DNA from: Orientallactaga sibirica
Taxonomy: Eukaryota; Chordata; Mammalia; Rodentia; Dipodidae
NCBI GenBank assembly: GCA_036365145.1
Contig: JAEOAD010000030.1
Location: 11,098,501 to 11,162,500, forward strand
Length of the DNA: 64,000 nt
Reading direction: 5' to 3'
The first letter of the stretch is position 1. Each line of letters begins with the position of its first letter. Below, piece by piece: positions 34,091 through 45,399 of the stretch. The translations under genes were made by a program, and so were the position numbers. The notes under the pieces are model-generated. The model had not been told where the DNA came from, did not search any database, and saw only the letters and a list, made by a program, of their open reading frames with translations.

Positions 34091-34621
34091 ATGCATTGAT
34101 TCAATCTTGAGAAGTTATCCTGAAGCAGAATAAAAGGGCATGTGATCAGAAAAGTGTGCAAAGTGGAGTTCCCAACATATATAAAGTGTGATTTCTTAAA
34201 AAGAAATGAACTATATAAAGAATGGTCAGTATGGTAGGTATCTGGTGTTTGTTCTGTCCTCCTCTGTGCCTTCCTGTACTTAGAAATATTTATAATGTTT
34301 AAAAGAAAGAAAATCTGCAATTGCTGATATGACTGTGTGCACTATTTCTAGCAGTTTTACCATTTCTACTATCTCTGTTTGCTTTGTTCTTTTCTGAGAG
34401 TATTGATACTTCTGCCCATTCATAAATTGTTCTTCTCAAGGCTCAGATATAGCCAACAGATTTCTCCTCAATAAGATGAAATAATTCTGCCCTAAAAAGA
34501 AAGAAGTAGCTATTTCAAAAACCCTTTCTCTTTGCTCAGTGACATTAACTTTTGATTCTTAGTGTCCCCAGTGTGTCATAGAGCATCCAACATAATTAGA
34601 GAACAATAAATATCAAATACA

Positions 34622-34857
34622 GGGCTGGAGAGATGGCTTAGTGGTTAAGGTGTTTGCCTGAAAAGCCAAAGGATCCCGGTTTGATTCTCCAGGACCCACA
34701 TAAACCAGATGCACAAGAGGGCGCATGAGTCTGGAGTTCGTTTGCAGTAGCTGGAGGCCCTGGAGCACCCAATCTCTTTCTCTCTCTCTCTTTCTCTCTT
34801 CTTTCTCTCTCTCTCTCTTTCTCTCTCTCAAGTAAATAAATAAAATATATTTAAAAA
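34622..34857 (+). repeat. Dip-like SINE
   Basis: GGGCTGGAGAGATGGCTTAGTGG head and a long CT run. A perfect 15-bp TSD AATAAATATCAAATA flanks it (34605-34619 and 34858-34872). Confidence 0.93.
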
Positions 34858-34872
34858 AATAAATATCAAATA

Positions 34873-35391
34873 TAAACTTGTCATACAAATATTTTAAATG
34901 ATATTTTTCTTGTTACTATCTAAAGAGGCCCAGTCTTTTGAAGATGAAAGGCTTGGGTTGTCTTAATGGCTCAGAGATGACTCTAGTAATATAAATTCAA
35001 AACTTCAGGTGCTGCATGGAGGGCTTACTTAATCTGGAATATTCTTGGCATATGATGTGTCTCTGTGGTCAGAGTTCACCTCACTGTGTATCATATGGGT
35101 CTGTGTGCTCTTTTAGAGTTTTCTGAACAAAAGTTATATTGGTAAGATATCTTGACTTTATCTCGAGCCAAGATTATTCATGTTTTTAGAATTCAGACGA
35201 TGGAACAAAATCCTTGGCTAGTAATTTCTGGAAAATTGTTGAAATATTCTAAAATAGGTCAAATTCATTCATAAAATTTCAAGAATATGAGTGCTATACT
35301 CACTCCTAGTCAGAGAACCTTTTCAATGGAGATGGAGGCACTGAAGAGATGAAAAATTCATCAAAGCAGAAAATAAGAGGCTATTTTGAAG
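34873..35391. other. Unassigned sequence
   Basis: About 520 bp without a recognisable gene or repeat. Confidence 0.5.
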
Positions 35392-35540
35392 CCGGGCATG
35401 GTGGCGCATGCTTTTGATCCCAGCACTCGGGAGGCAGAGAAGTAGGAGGATGGCCTTGAGTTCAAAACCACCCTGAGACGACATAGTGAATTCCAGGTCA
35501 GCCTGGGCTAGAACAAGACCCTACCTCAAAATAAAAAAAG
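35392..35540 (+). repeat. B1 SINE
   Basis: GCCGGGCATGGTGGCGCATGC head with a full body and a short A-rich tail. It is followed at once by L1 3' UTR sequence. Confidence 0.9.
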
Positions 35541-35554
35541 AAGAGGCTATTGAG

Positions 35555-35890
35555 TGCTCCACACTAATGGATATTTCTAACATGCCCCCCAAGGCTCAGG
35601 AAACATTTCAGAAGAGGGAGCAGAAAGAATTTAAGAGCTACAGAGTAGGAAGGCATACTATGGATCACTGCCCTCCCATCATGAACCAACTACTCATGTA
35701 TTTGTGACCTCACAGTGATTACCAATACCCCTCCAAGACCTGCACTGTTCTGAGCACATCAACATTTTGACATGGAGAATGAAGGAGGACAAGGAGGGGC
35801 CCACATGATGGGAACACAACCAAATGACAGTATGGCCATATATTAAAGTTCCCAACAATTTTTTAAAGAAAATACATAACAAGATTTTGA
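35555..35890 (+). mobile_element. L1 3' UTR fragment
   Basis: Plus-strand segment 'CAGGAAACATTTCAGAAGAGGGAGCAGAAAG', 'GTGACCTCACAGTGATTACC'. It belongs to the 3' UTR family seen in reverse at 6700-7260. Confidence 0.7.
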
Positions 35891-36055
35891 AATTAGATTG
35901 TGCACACATTTCCATATAGGCCATGAATGTACTTTTTCAAACTTTCATACCATCCTTCAAAGTTCATTAGCATCCTCATTGGGTACTCAAGAAACTCACT
36001 GATATGAAAAAGTAACAATGAGAAAATGCCACATAGTACAATCTATATTTTTTGT

Positions 36056-36419
36056 ACATATGTATGTGTGTGATATGTGTGTATGGGTGTGCATGCCCAT
36101 GTGCGTGTGTGTGTGTGTGGATGTCCATGCCTGTATGAAGGTCAGTGGATAACCTAAGGGTATTTGTCCTCTCCTTCTCTCTTCTTTTTTTTAAGATAGG
36201 CTCTCCCTTGTTTTTGCTGCTTTGTGTTGACCAGAATAGCTGGTCCAGAGTGTTTCTGTATTTTCCTAGCTCTCCCTTCCATTGCCTAGCTCCACGTCCC
36301 ATTATAGGCATAGATGCATATATACTTTGTGTCTGGTTTTAATTGAATACTGGGGAATTGAACTCAGGCCAGCAGGCTTGCATGTAAGTCCCTTTAGCTA
36401 ATGAGCCCACTCCCCAGCC
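36056..36419 (-). repeat. B4 (ID-B1) SINE
   Basis: Antisense B4: (TG)-rich tail complement with GCGTGTGTGTGTGTG, then 'GAAGGTCAGTGGATAACCTAAGGG' and the head complement 'AATGAGCCCACTCCCCAGCCC'. Confidence 0.75.
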
Positions 36420-36599
36420 CTGTCCAGCATATTTTTACTTAATGGTCCTCCAGAAATCAAAAAGTGCTAAGAAAATCTGTAAAGTCTCAAAGATTTGGTA
36501 ATTAGAAATGTTCAGAACTGTTATTATGAATGCTAAATAATTAATTTTTGTAAGTTTTATAATAAAAGTAGAAGCAAGAAACTTAGCTATTAAGGCTTT

Positions 36600-36757
36600 T
36601 TTTTTTCTTTTGGTTTTTCAAGGTAGAATTTCTCTTTAACCCAAGCTACCCTGGAGTTCACTATGCAATCTCAGGGTGGCCTTGAACTCACAGCAGTCCT
36701 CCTACCTCTGCCTCCCGAGTGCTGGGATTAAAGGTGTGCATCACCATGCCCAGCTAA
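36600..36757 (-). repeat. B1 SINE
   Basis: Antisense B1: TTTTTCAAGGTAGAATTTCTC...CCCGAGTGCTGGGATTAAAGG. The flanks share 'ATTAAGGCTTT/ATTAAGGCTAT', a likely TSD. Confidence 0.9.
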
Positions 36758-37149
36758 TTAAGGCTATTTTATTCAGTCAAGTCAAAGCCTCACTTCTTTC
36801 TCCATTGCAGACACTGACTTGTTGGTAGGGAGGAGGATGATCAATGAGTGAGTAATATGATTCAGGATGAGGAGGCCTCACTGACCTGGGGACCACAGAG
36901 ACTTGGGAATTAGATAGGATTTCTGCCCTTGGGCCCAGAGCCTAGGATATAAGAGAAAATGAGAGAAAAGCAGTTACTTTCTAGTCAGCTTTAAAAAGAG
37001 AATAAAACAGCTCTCCTCCCCCACAGAGACCAGCGTCTTTCCAGAAGACCATGAAACAGCCTAGGACATTTGTGTGGGTGGGCAGCTGCCAGGCCTAGTG
37101 CTGTCACTCATGAAACTGCCCAGCAAGGTTAAAGGGGAGGTGTCCCAGG

Positions 37150-37262
37150 GGACCTGACACAGGCACACCCAAGCCCACTGGATAAAGAGGCTACAAAAAC
37201 AGGGCACCACTTAATGAGTTATTTTTGCGCTTGGATGAACTAAGGGCTGCATCAAGAGGCTG
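37150..37262 (+). promoter_or_regulatory. Candidate core promoter and first exon
   Basis: A single-copy stretch with CACCC-type boxes (37165-37175), a TATA-like GATAAAG/CTACAAAAA at 37181-37200 and, about 60 bp further, a good splice donor GGCTG|GTGAGT at 37262/37263. The expected start site would be near 37210. The would-be exon (about 37210-37262) holds only a tiny ATG-AAC-stop frame, so it would be non-coding. This is inference from motifs only. I cannot name the gene. Confidence 0.3.
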
Positions 37263-37540
37263 GTGAGTAAAAAATCTTCTAGGCTTTTGTATGGAGTGCT
37301 GAGGCAAGCACTTTCCATCCATTCCTGGGGTTGCTCAAAAGAAGGCCTTTTGGAGTCTTCATGAGAGATGTGGATTTTAAGGGCAACCTTAGGGCATACA
37401 GAACTAATCAAGTGCAAACAATAAGAAAATGAACCTGACAGCAAGTATCTGAGGACTGTATCAGAAAGAATGGAAAATGGACAAACTCACTGAGTGCTGC
37501 AAAATGGCATTGTGAGATCTGGATTAAATTATTTATTCTG

Positions 37541-37590
37541 TATGTATGTATGTATGTATGTATGTATGTATGTATGTATGTGTGTATGTA
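37541..37590. repeat. (TATG)n microsatellite
   Basis: About eleven tandem TATG units with one TGTG interruption, directly visible. It would lie in the first intron of the candidate transcript. Confidence 0.95.
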
Positions 37591-37971
37591 TGTGCAAATG
37601 ACTTTGCCACTGCAGGTGTTGGGGCCTCTGAAAAGGCTGGGGTTTTATGTGCAGGCCTAGAATATTGGTCCATTTAACTCATTCTTCCCTTAAGATGGGG
37701 AGGACTGACGTTTTTCTAAGGAGAGAGAAGAACCATATGTGTACAGGGGGTGACACAGGACTCGAGCAGCCCCAGGGACCCGGCTTCATTCAAGACTCTG
37801 AGGAAGGCTCCATGGGGTTTAATATCTAACTAATTAGCAAGTGAATGCTTATGTCAATATGTGAAAAAAAAACCCTGATTAGCTTAAACAGATAAAAAAT
37901 ACTTCTGGAGAAACCCCCCAAAAATGCAAGCTCTTTTCTTCTTTGCCTTTTTAGTTAATTTAATTTAATAT

Positions 37972-38199
37972 TTTTAAAATATATTTTATTTATTTATTTA
38001 CTTATTTGAGAGAAAGAGGGAAGGAGAGATAGAGATAGAGAGAGAGAGAGAAAGAGAATGGGTGTGCCAGGGCCTCCAGTCACTGCAAACGAACTGCAGA
38101 TGCCCCCTTGTGCATCTGACTTACATAGGGCCAGGAGAGTCAAATCAGGATCCTTTGGCTTTGCAGGCAACACTTTAACCGCTAAGCCATCTCTCCAGC
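37972..38199 (-). repeat. Dip-like SINE
   Basis: Antisense copy: ATTTATTTATTTACTTATTTGAGAG...CGCTAAGCCATCTCTCCAGCCC. Confidence 0.9.
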
Positions 38200-38562
38200 C
38201 CTCAATTTAATTTATTTTTTAATGGAGGGAACAGTGCTTCTGGAGTTCTATGGAAACCTACACACACACACACACACACAAAGAGAGAGAGAGAGAGAAG
38301 AGGTCTAATGAATCCTTGATCTTGCACTTGCCTGAAATAGTCTCAACATGACTACTGGAAGAAATAGGAAAATTGAACAGCCATGCTCAGTGTCGTGGTC
38401 ACTATTCAATCGTATCTTGCCCAAAGGGAAAAGCAGACAATCCATCTTTACCTCTTAGACACACCCAGGGAGTAAAAACCAAATAATTATTCTGTGTATA
38501 CAACAGTATCACTTGTAGGGGAAGCCTAGAGGTGAGATCAATAATGCTCTTATTTTCTGTAG

Positions 38563-38874
38563 ATTTAGGCAAATAATGATGAACAAAAGTGGTCATCCTG
38601 TGTTTCTGCTGACCCAACACAGTGGGGATGCTGTGCAGGACATGACCTTCGGGGAAAAGCGGACAGAAGAACTCAGCATGGGGGATTCAGACCAGAAGTC
38701 ATCAGTTTCCAAGCCTGACAGTGCTTCCTAAAGAAGGAACAAGACCCACTCTCCAAAGAGATGTTACATTTGATACCCCTAGGCAAGAATCTTTCTGTTG
38801 AATTTGTAAGATACTAAGCAAATGATTCGACCTGGGAAATGCTCTTTCATAATAAAAGGCTGCCTTACAAAGAG
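38563..38874 (+). CDS. Candidate exon 2 of a new transcript
   Basis: The acceptor (GCTCTTATTTTCTGTAG|) and donor (AAAGAG|GTAAGT) are both strong consensus matches around a 312-bp segment without repeats. It holds two possible frames. One opens at 38576 and runs 51 codons to TAA at 38729-38731 (MMNKSGHPVFLL..., polar C-terminus ...SVSKPDSAS). The other starts at ATG 38839 (purine at -3), stays open through the donor (12 codons, MLFHNKRLPYKE) and fits the next two candidate exons. An AATAAA at 38850 would allow the exon to serve instead as a terminal exon. I recognise neither product. Confidence 0.3.
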
Positions 38875-39205
38875 GTAAGTTTTACCCAAAAGAAAAGAGA
38901 AAAGGAGACTTCTTAACTACAATAGCAAGATTTGCTTTCACATATTCTACTGTTCTTGTTGTCTAAAATATGATACATTAGCACCAGGTGCTAAATTATC
39001 AATATATTCTAAAGCAGGAAAATAAAAATATATAGGGCTTTTCTATATTGCTATACATCATTGATTCATCATCCACTATTTTGATAATTGTGGTTATTTT
39101 GACACTAACAAATGTCTAAAGAATAATTCCTCAAGAGAGGCAGACTGTGGGAGAGGGAATGAGTAAGGACAAAATATAATGACATTTGAATGAAAATGCC
39201 ATAAT
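38875..39205. other. Unassigned sequence
   Basis: About 330 bp of AT-rich sequence between the candidate exon and an L1 fragment, with nothing recognisable. Confidence 0.5.
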
Positions 39206-39625
39206 GAGACCCACTGTTAGTTTTTAAAAAAAGCATAAAGTGACCTTTGGGATGACTCAGAAGGTACCACAGTGCTGAGAAGTGACAGAGGAGTGCTCAG
39301 TACTGAAACATCTCTATCACATCTTCCAAGGCTCAGGATCCATTGTGGAAGAGGTGTCAGAAAGAATGTAAGAGCCAAAGGGAAGGGTAGGACTCCTTAC
39401 AAAGCACTCTTCTAGACACAAAATGGCCTGGATGTCCATGACCTCACAGTACCAGATGCTACCTACACAAGACCATCATAATAAGAGGAAAAGATGATGA
39501 CATCTAAATAAAAGAGAGACTGATGGAGAGAGGAGTTGTTAAGGGGAAAGTGGGGGAGGGAGGGAATTATCATGGTTTATTGTCTGTAAGTATAGAAGTT
39601 GTCACATAATATTGATAATAGTAAT
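39206..39625 (+). mobile_element. L1 3' UTR fragment
   Basis: Plus-strand segment 'ACTGAAACATCTCTATCACATCTTCCAAGG', 'CATTGTGGAAGAGGTGTCAGAAAGAATGTAAGAGCC' to 'GTTTATTGTCTGTAAGTATAGAAGTTGTCA'. It is the complement of the UTR at 50875-51200. Confidence 0.82.
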
Positions 39626-40002
39626 ACCAGATAATAATAAACAATAGACCCAGGCTTTGAACTTAGGCCAGTCTGATTCTGTACTCTGAATTTTAGATAT
39701 GGTATTTCTGCCTGTTTCAAGTATCTTTTCTTCTACACTTTGCCTCTCATTAACTAAAAATGATTAGAACACCAGAAGAGTGAAGTATTTATAGTGTTGC
39801 TTTGTCTCTGGAAAGTGACAGCAGGATGGAGGAATCAGAGGGCTGTTTAGTACTTCCAGGAGAATTGCAGGCTTTTCTCTGATGCTGCTTGCCAGCCATC
39901 CACTCCCTACTCTGCTGTTGCCCTCATGCTCCTACTCACCATTCTTTTTCCTCTGCACTTTTTCCTTCATTAGCTCTTCTCTTACCAATATTTAATGTGG
40001 TT

Positions 40003-40205
40003 GATAATAATAGCAAACATTTATAGATGACCCTTCTATATGTTAGGCACTGTACAATTGTTTTTGTGTATTGCTAACTAATAACAGTCTCTGAACAACC
40101 CTCCTGAGGGATGCAGCCATTTATTTTCATTTACAGATATGAAGCTAAGATAGAAGGGTCAATTAGCTCGATGACAGTCACACAGGTAGGAAATTGTACA
40201 GTTCA
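40003..40205 (+). repeat. MIR SINE
   Basis: An old mammalian MIR: 'ATGTTAGGCACTGTACAA', 'AACAACCCTCCTGAGG', 'TTTACAGATATGAAGCTAAG', 'AGTCACACAGGTAGGAA'. The last part imitates a splice acceptor/donor pair but is MIR core sequence. Confidence 0.8.
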
Positions 40206-41560
40206 TTATCTTAACCCACACAACATACTGTATGATAACACCTTAAATGGTTTCTTTGTATATTTACTGTCTGCCATCTGGTTTTAGTATGAAAGAGGAG
40301 AGGGATATCTTTTTCTCAACTATGAATCTCAATTATTGTCTCCTGAAAGGGAAGAATTCAGTCATGAGACAAAGTTTAAGCAGAAGTTTATTTAGGAAAG
40401 CAAAGCATACATTCCAAAGAGCATTTGGAGTAGATTACCTTAAGGGGTGGGGAAAGCAATGCAGTAGGTTCTGAACTGTAGATTTTAAAGACTTTTATTA
40501 ATTGTTATGAGGTGGATGGCATAGTCAGGGAGTAAGGCCACCCTTTGCCTTCCCAAATCATGGTGAACAAGCTCTCTAGTTTGGGGGAATTCTTCCTGTT
40601 ATCCTCTAGGAAAGCCCACAGGAAGGAGGATGGAAATCACAATATAAGTGGTATTATACTGAAGTCAGTGTTGTTTGATGATACAGGCCCTTTTTAGTGC
40701 ACATGTGTGGAAATTTGGAATGAACTCTGGTGCACTAATTTCTGATAAAAACAAGAATAACCAACTGCATTTTCAAGGATATTTAACTCCAAAGTGGGCA
40801 TTCTAACCATCAGGTGAGACAGCTGTCATGACAAAGCTGCAGTTTTCCTTGTATACCTCATACCTTGCCTACCTGATATCAAGCCTATAGAATTTACAAG
40901 AGTGGTTAGCATTACTAGATAATGGACTATATGTTGATCAACTAGAAGCTTAGCTTTCAGTTTTCAAAGGCATTCCCCTCATCCTCGTGGATATTGCCAG
41001 ATAACTTAAGCACTTCTTTTCTTTCATGCTGATGATTCACAGAGTATTAGGGGTAATCTTCAAGTCTTTTGCTCTTTTTAACTTTGTGCATGGTAGGGGG
41101 ATTGAGCTATTTGCTATGAGAACCAAGCACATCACAATCTCAAGTGTCCATCCCTGAGATGGAAGAAGCTATTGAGACACAATTCTCTACCCTGCTCACA
41201 GTCTTAAAGAGGCCATCACCTCTTACAAATGCCATCACCTGAGCTCTGTGCCCTCTGACTTATAGATGGTTCTGCCAATGAATGATGATGGGTGAGATGG
41301 AGGGCTGGAAGTATCTTGCCTTGGTACCAAGATTCTGGCAGTGGCCATTCCCTTTGGGACTACCAGTTCCTGCTGGGTGGTCCCCTTCTAACTGTTGGTG
41401 ACCCATCTTCTATAGCTCTACTGGATCCAGGGACAATAATGCCTCTCCTACAGGCAAGGCCTTCTTTGCTGCTAACTCTTGCTTGCCTCAACATCCCATA
41501 TAGACTGCTTCAATCCTACCCACTTTTCTGCAATGAGCATTTAATGAAGATTAAATAACT
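40206..41560. other. Unassigned single-copy sequence
   Basis: About 1.35 kb without a clear repeat. It includes an 88-codon plus-strand frame (41292-41558) with no recognisable motif, which I do not call a gene. It would lie within an intron of the candidate transcript. Confidence 0.5.
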
Positions 41561-41562
41561 CC

Positions 41563-41708
41563 CCAGGGCCAGATATGGTAGCACATATCTTTAATCACTC
41601 AGGAGGCAGAGGTAGGAGGATCTCCATTAGTTCAAGGCCAGCCTGGAACTACATAGTGAATGCCAGGTCAGCCTGAGCTAAAGCAAGACCATACCTTGAA
41701 AAACCACT
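41563..41708 (+). repeat. B1 SINE
   Basis: GGCCAGATATGGTAGCACATATC head, with about 10 bp missing after 'TTTAATC', and a full 3' half. Its tail leads straight into the AAT/GAA microsatellite. Confidence 0.87.
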
Positions 41709-41723
41709 AAAATAATAATAATG

Positions 41724-41760
<37 letters not shown>

Positions 41761-41763
41761 GAA

Positions 41764-41794
<31 letters not shown>

Positions 41795-41817
41795 AAGAAG
41801 AAGAAGAAGAAGAAGAA
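41709..41817 (+). repeat. Compound (AAT)n-(GAA)n tract
   Basis: About 17 AAT units (with one ATG interruption), then roughly 18 GAA units. It grew from the A-rich tail of the adjacent B1. GAA runs are purine-only and can form triplex DNA. Confidence 0.95.
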
Positions 41818-42064
41818 TTCCTCAAAGTCCCATCTGAAATTCCTTCTTCTTTCTTCTGGGATGCTGTGCTAACCCAATGACCACCTGTCCAAATTCCTAC
41901 CCAGTGACATAGGCCTTGTGAAACTTTTATCTTCAGCGAGAAGTCTACTCCACTCAGAAGACTGTTGTATTTTCTGAATTGCTATTGGTTAGGCTGGGGT
42001 TGAGTGTAATCTCCAACACACTAAATAATAATGATGATAATAATAAATGCTATTTCTTTTTTAG

Positions 42065-42101
42065 AAGCAAGATCCCATTTCTATTGTCTGGAGCACACCA
42101 G
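42065..42101 (+). CDS. Candidate exon 3 of a new transcript
   Basis: A 37-bp segment with an acceptor of eight pyrimidines, CTATTTCTTTTTTAG|, and a perfect consensus donor CAG|GTAAGT. It lies in non-repeat DNA and is open in the frame KQDPISIVWSTP+1. That is the frame needed to continue from the ATG at 38839 and into the segment at 47751. Such a short exon would normally be missed. It is unverified and I recognise no homologue. Confidence 0.33.
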
Positions 42102-42411
42102 GTAAGTCTGCTCTTTCCTGTCCATGACAACCTTGTAAATATTTAAGCACAGCTGACATGGTCTCTCCCAAAACTTCTGCCTCCCAACTTAATTATGTTC
42201 CATTTATTTTCCAATGCTTTCATATCAGTATCTGGAAATAAGGGAGCAAGGAAGTGGGAGAATAAACTGTAATAACTGATAGGATAAGAGAACAAGGAAG
42301 GAAGCAGAATCTGCCTGTTTCTGGCTTTTCCCTGGGACTAACTTGTCAATTTTCCATTACATGTAGGTGTTTTTGGTAATTGGTACTTAAGTTTACATAT
42401 CATTTCTACAT

Positions 42412-42413
42412 TT

Positions 42414-42440
<27 letters not shown>
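42412..42440. repeat. (CT)n microsatellite
   Basis: About 14 CT units immediately 5' of an L1 fragment. Confidence 0.95.
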
Positions 42441-42444
<4 letters not shown>

Positions 42445-44068
42445 ATAATATCAATCTTAACAAAAGCAATATACAGATTTAATGAAATACTGATAAAAAT
42501 CCCAACATTTTTCTTAACAGAGATGGAAAAAAATGATCTCAAATTCACATGGAATGGCAGAAGGCCATGTATATCCAAGCATATCCTCAGCAAAAGAAAC
42601 ACTCTGGAGGCATCACCATATATGATGTAAAGCTATATTACAAAGCCATAATGATAAAAACAACATGGTACTAGTATAAAAACAGGATTATAGACCAATG
42701 GAACAGAATTCAGGTCAAATAACTACAGCTACTTCATATTTGACAAAGGCTCTAACAATGTAGACTGGAACAAAGACAGCATCTTCAACAAATGGTACTA
42801 CACAAACTGGATAACCATATGCATGAAAATGAAATTCGATCCACACATCTTGCCATGCATAAAAACCAAATCCAAATGGATCAAAGATCTCAATATAAGA
42901 TCGGAAACTCTGCTACTACTGGAAGAAAAAATGGAGGAACTTCCCATGATATAAGAGTGGGAAAAGACTTCCTGAACAAAACCCCAGTAGCTCAGGAAAC
43001 TAAACAATCACGCAACCATTGGGATTTCATGAGTCTGAAAAGCTGTTTCACTGACAAACATACAATAAGCAGAGCCAATACCTTACCCAGAGAATGGGAG
43101 AAAAATTTTGCCTGCTATACAACTGACAGAGGCCTAATTTCTAGAATTACAAAGAACTCCAAAGCCTAAACAACAAATCAAACAACCTGCTCACAAAGTG
43201 GGGCAGAGAATTGCCCAGGGAGCTCTCAGAGGAAGAAATACAAATGGCAAACACACACTTAACAAAATGTTCAACATCCCTAATTATCAGGGAAATGCAA
43301 ATTAAAACAACTATGAGATTCCACCTTATCCCAATAAGGATGGCCAACATTAAAAAATCTAATGAAAATAAATGCTGGTGAAGTTGTAGAGAAATAGGAA
43401 CCCTTATTCACTGTTGGTGGGAATGTAAGAGGGTACAACCATTATGGAAAGCAATATAGAGACCCCTAAAAAGGATGACTATAGAGTTACCAACAGACCC
43501 AGTTATTCCCTTACTGGGCATTTACCCTAAAAGCTCCAAGCCTCAGTTCAGAGAGATATGCTCAACCACGCTTATAGCTGCTCATTTCATAATAGCTAAG
43601 AGCTGGAATCAACCCAGATGTCCATCATTAGATGAATGGATAACCAAGATGTGGTATTATCTACGTGACAGAATTCTACACAGTAGTAAGTAAAAATAAC
43701 ACAATGAAATTTGAAGAAAAATGATTGAACCTGGAACAGATCATTCTTGGCACACTCATCCAATCAGAGAAAGATAATCATTGCATGGTCTCACTAATCT
43801 GTGGCTCCAACCTGAATCTGCCTGAGATGCTGACATACCTAATAAGCATCTCAAAGACTGGACAATAGAGAGGTTGAGGCAAGAAGGGAAGGTAAGGGTG
43901 TGGGGCACACAAAACTGGACCCAAATGGAAATGGCACCATAACATCCTATATCCTGAAAGATACTAAAAGGTTGAACCTTCACCAAGTCATAAGAGGGAT
44001 CACTTGTTTCAGAGGGCCCTGGGCCCTGGAGAAGGTATGATGAAGACTAACCTTAAGCTTCTCTTGCT

Positions 44069-44108
<40 letters not shown>

Positions 44109-44735
44109 ATGCCTCTTCTCTCTCTTCTCTCATTCTCTTCTATATTACCTATCTTTTTCTTCCTTCTTTTCCCTTGGCACTGGCCTGTAACTCCCATTAC
44201 CAGCATACGGTTAACATCCACAATGAGCTGTTGATCATAGAGACCTACAAAGTTTCCCAAAAGAAAAGAGATTTCTATCAGAGTACTTGATGACCCACCA
44301 AAGGTTAATGGTAAGACCCTACTGCCAAAGACATTATATGCTGTTGGTATGGAACATGGAGAGACCTGGCTGGAATCTGGAAGAGAGTCAGTCCCCAAAC
44401 AGCTTGTCTAGTGCCAGAAGGTGCTATATGAGTGACTGGGGGAAAGTGACCAACAACTGTCCAAGCAACATGTGCTATAAGCTTCTCAACAGCAAACAAC
44501 CTCATGTGATGCTCACACATTGGCAATAGTGGCACACAGCCATGGTGGGTAACCAACTGCTCTTGATTTGGCTAACAGATCTGCTCAGTGGAACAGAACC
44601 CATAGCTGGAACTGGGAAACAAGTCAGAACCGTATCCAAAAAATGAGCCCACTCTCTAATATCAAGCTTCCACCAATCGTGGGCTACAAGAGGGCCTACA
44701 CCTATGAAATTCTTTCTAAAATAATACTGGTTATC
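42445..44735 (+). mobile_element. L1 ORF2 end and 3' UTR
   Basis: Plus-strand LINE-1. ORF2 C-terminal sequence covers about 42445-43690, including 'MTIELPTDPVIPLLGIYPKS' at 43475-43693 and 'WNQPRCPSLDEWITKMWY'. The 3' UTR follows to about 44735 with a (CT)n tract at 44078-44103. It is 5'-truncated and frame-broken. The UTR end lacks the last ~500 bp present at 26310-26850. A 125-codon frame at 42792-43169 is a frameshifted piece. Confidence 0.85.
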
Positions 44736-44741
44736 CCATTT

Positions 44742-44815
44742 ATCTGGTGCTGACCAATGCTTCATGCATAACAGGCAAGCACTCTACCAACTGATCTACC
44801 TCCCTAGCAGAAATA
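44742..44815 (-). repeat. ID-type SINE head
   Basis: On the minus strand: CTAGGGAGGTAGATCAGTTGGTAGAGTGCTTGCC, then a diverged CATGAAGC. This is the tRNA-like head of an ID or B4 element. Confidence 0.65.
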
Positions 44816-44890
44816 TTTGCATTTAACAACAGCAAAAATAATTTGAGAACTTTACCTTTAATTAGTTGGTATACAATAAACAAGCAATAC

Positions 44891-44990
44891 TTACAGGATA
44901 TAATTTGATCAGTCTGGCATGTGTATGTATCCATGCATCATTACAGGATATAATTTGATCAGTCTGGCATGTGTATGCATCCATGCATCA
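44891..44990. repeat. Recent 50-bp tandem duplication
   Basis: Two abutting 50-bp units (44891-44940 and 44941-44990), TTACAGGATATAATTTGATC..., identical except for one T/C. A short (CAT)n-like extension (CATCATCATCAT) follows. Confidence 0.97.
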
Positions 44991-45309
44991 TCATCATAGT
45001 CAGGATTGTTACCATATCTGTTACCACAGATATTCCTCAAGCTCTATCCTGATTCTTGCTGCCTACCCCTTGTCACCCCTTTCTGGGTTTCCACTACCTA
45101 ATTGCTCCTTCCATCTTAGAACAAAATTGACTATCAGATGCATTCAATAGCTTTCATAAAATCAAGCTCCATACCCACCCCAACTAACCAGCCATAAGTA
45201 CAAAGAACTTATAACACTCAAGAGTATGTTATAAATTAAATTTGCTATTCACTTCCCTCTTTCTAAATACACACAGAAATCCAATTTCAGTCATCTTTGA
45301 GATAATAAT

Positions 45310-45395
45310 TTTAAATAATTTTATAGATAAAGGAATGAAAGCTTGAAGAGGTCAGACAACTTGTTCAAAACCCTACAACTCAATAGGAAAGCACA
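45310..45395 (+). repeat. MIR SINE fragment
   Basis: 'TTTATAGATAAAGGAATGAAAGCTTGAAGAGGTCAGACAACTTG' resembles the MIR 3' part (ACAGATGAGGAAACTGAGGC...GGTTAAGTAACTTG). Confidence 0.55.
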
Positions 45396-45399
45396 TGTT

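Noticed and set aside
33784..34320. 178-codon minus-strand open frame
   Set aside because: Most of it is the reverse strand of an L1 3' UTR. No domain is present.
40137..40185. Exon-like segment with TTTACAG acceptor and CAG|GTAGGA donor
   Set aside because: It coincides with the conserved core of a MIR element, which often mimics splice sites.
41292..41558. 88-codon plus-strand open frame
   Set aside because: No recognisable motif, no splice context and no Kozak-like start beyond chance.
41709..41817. CRISPR-like or satellite array
   Set aside because: The units are trinucleotides grown from a SINE tail. There are no spacers, and the genome is mammalian.
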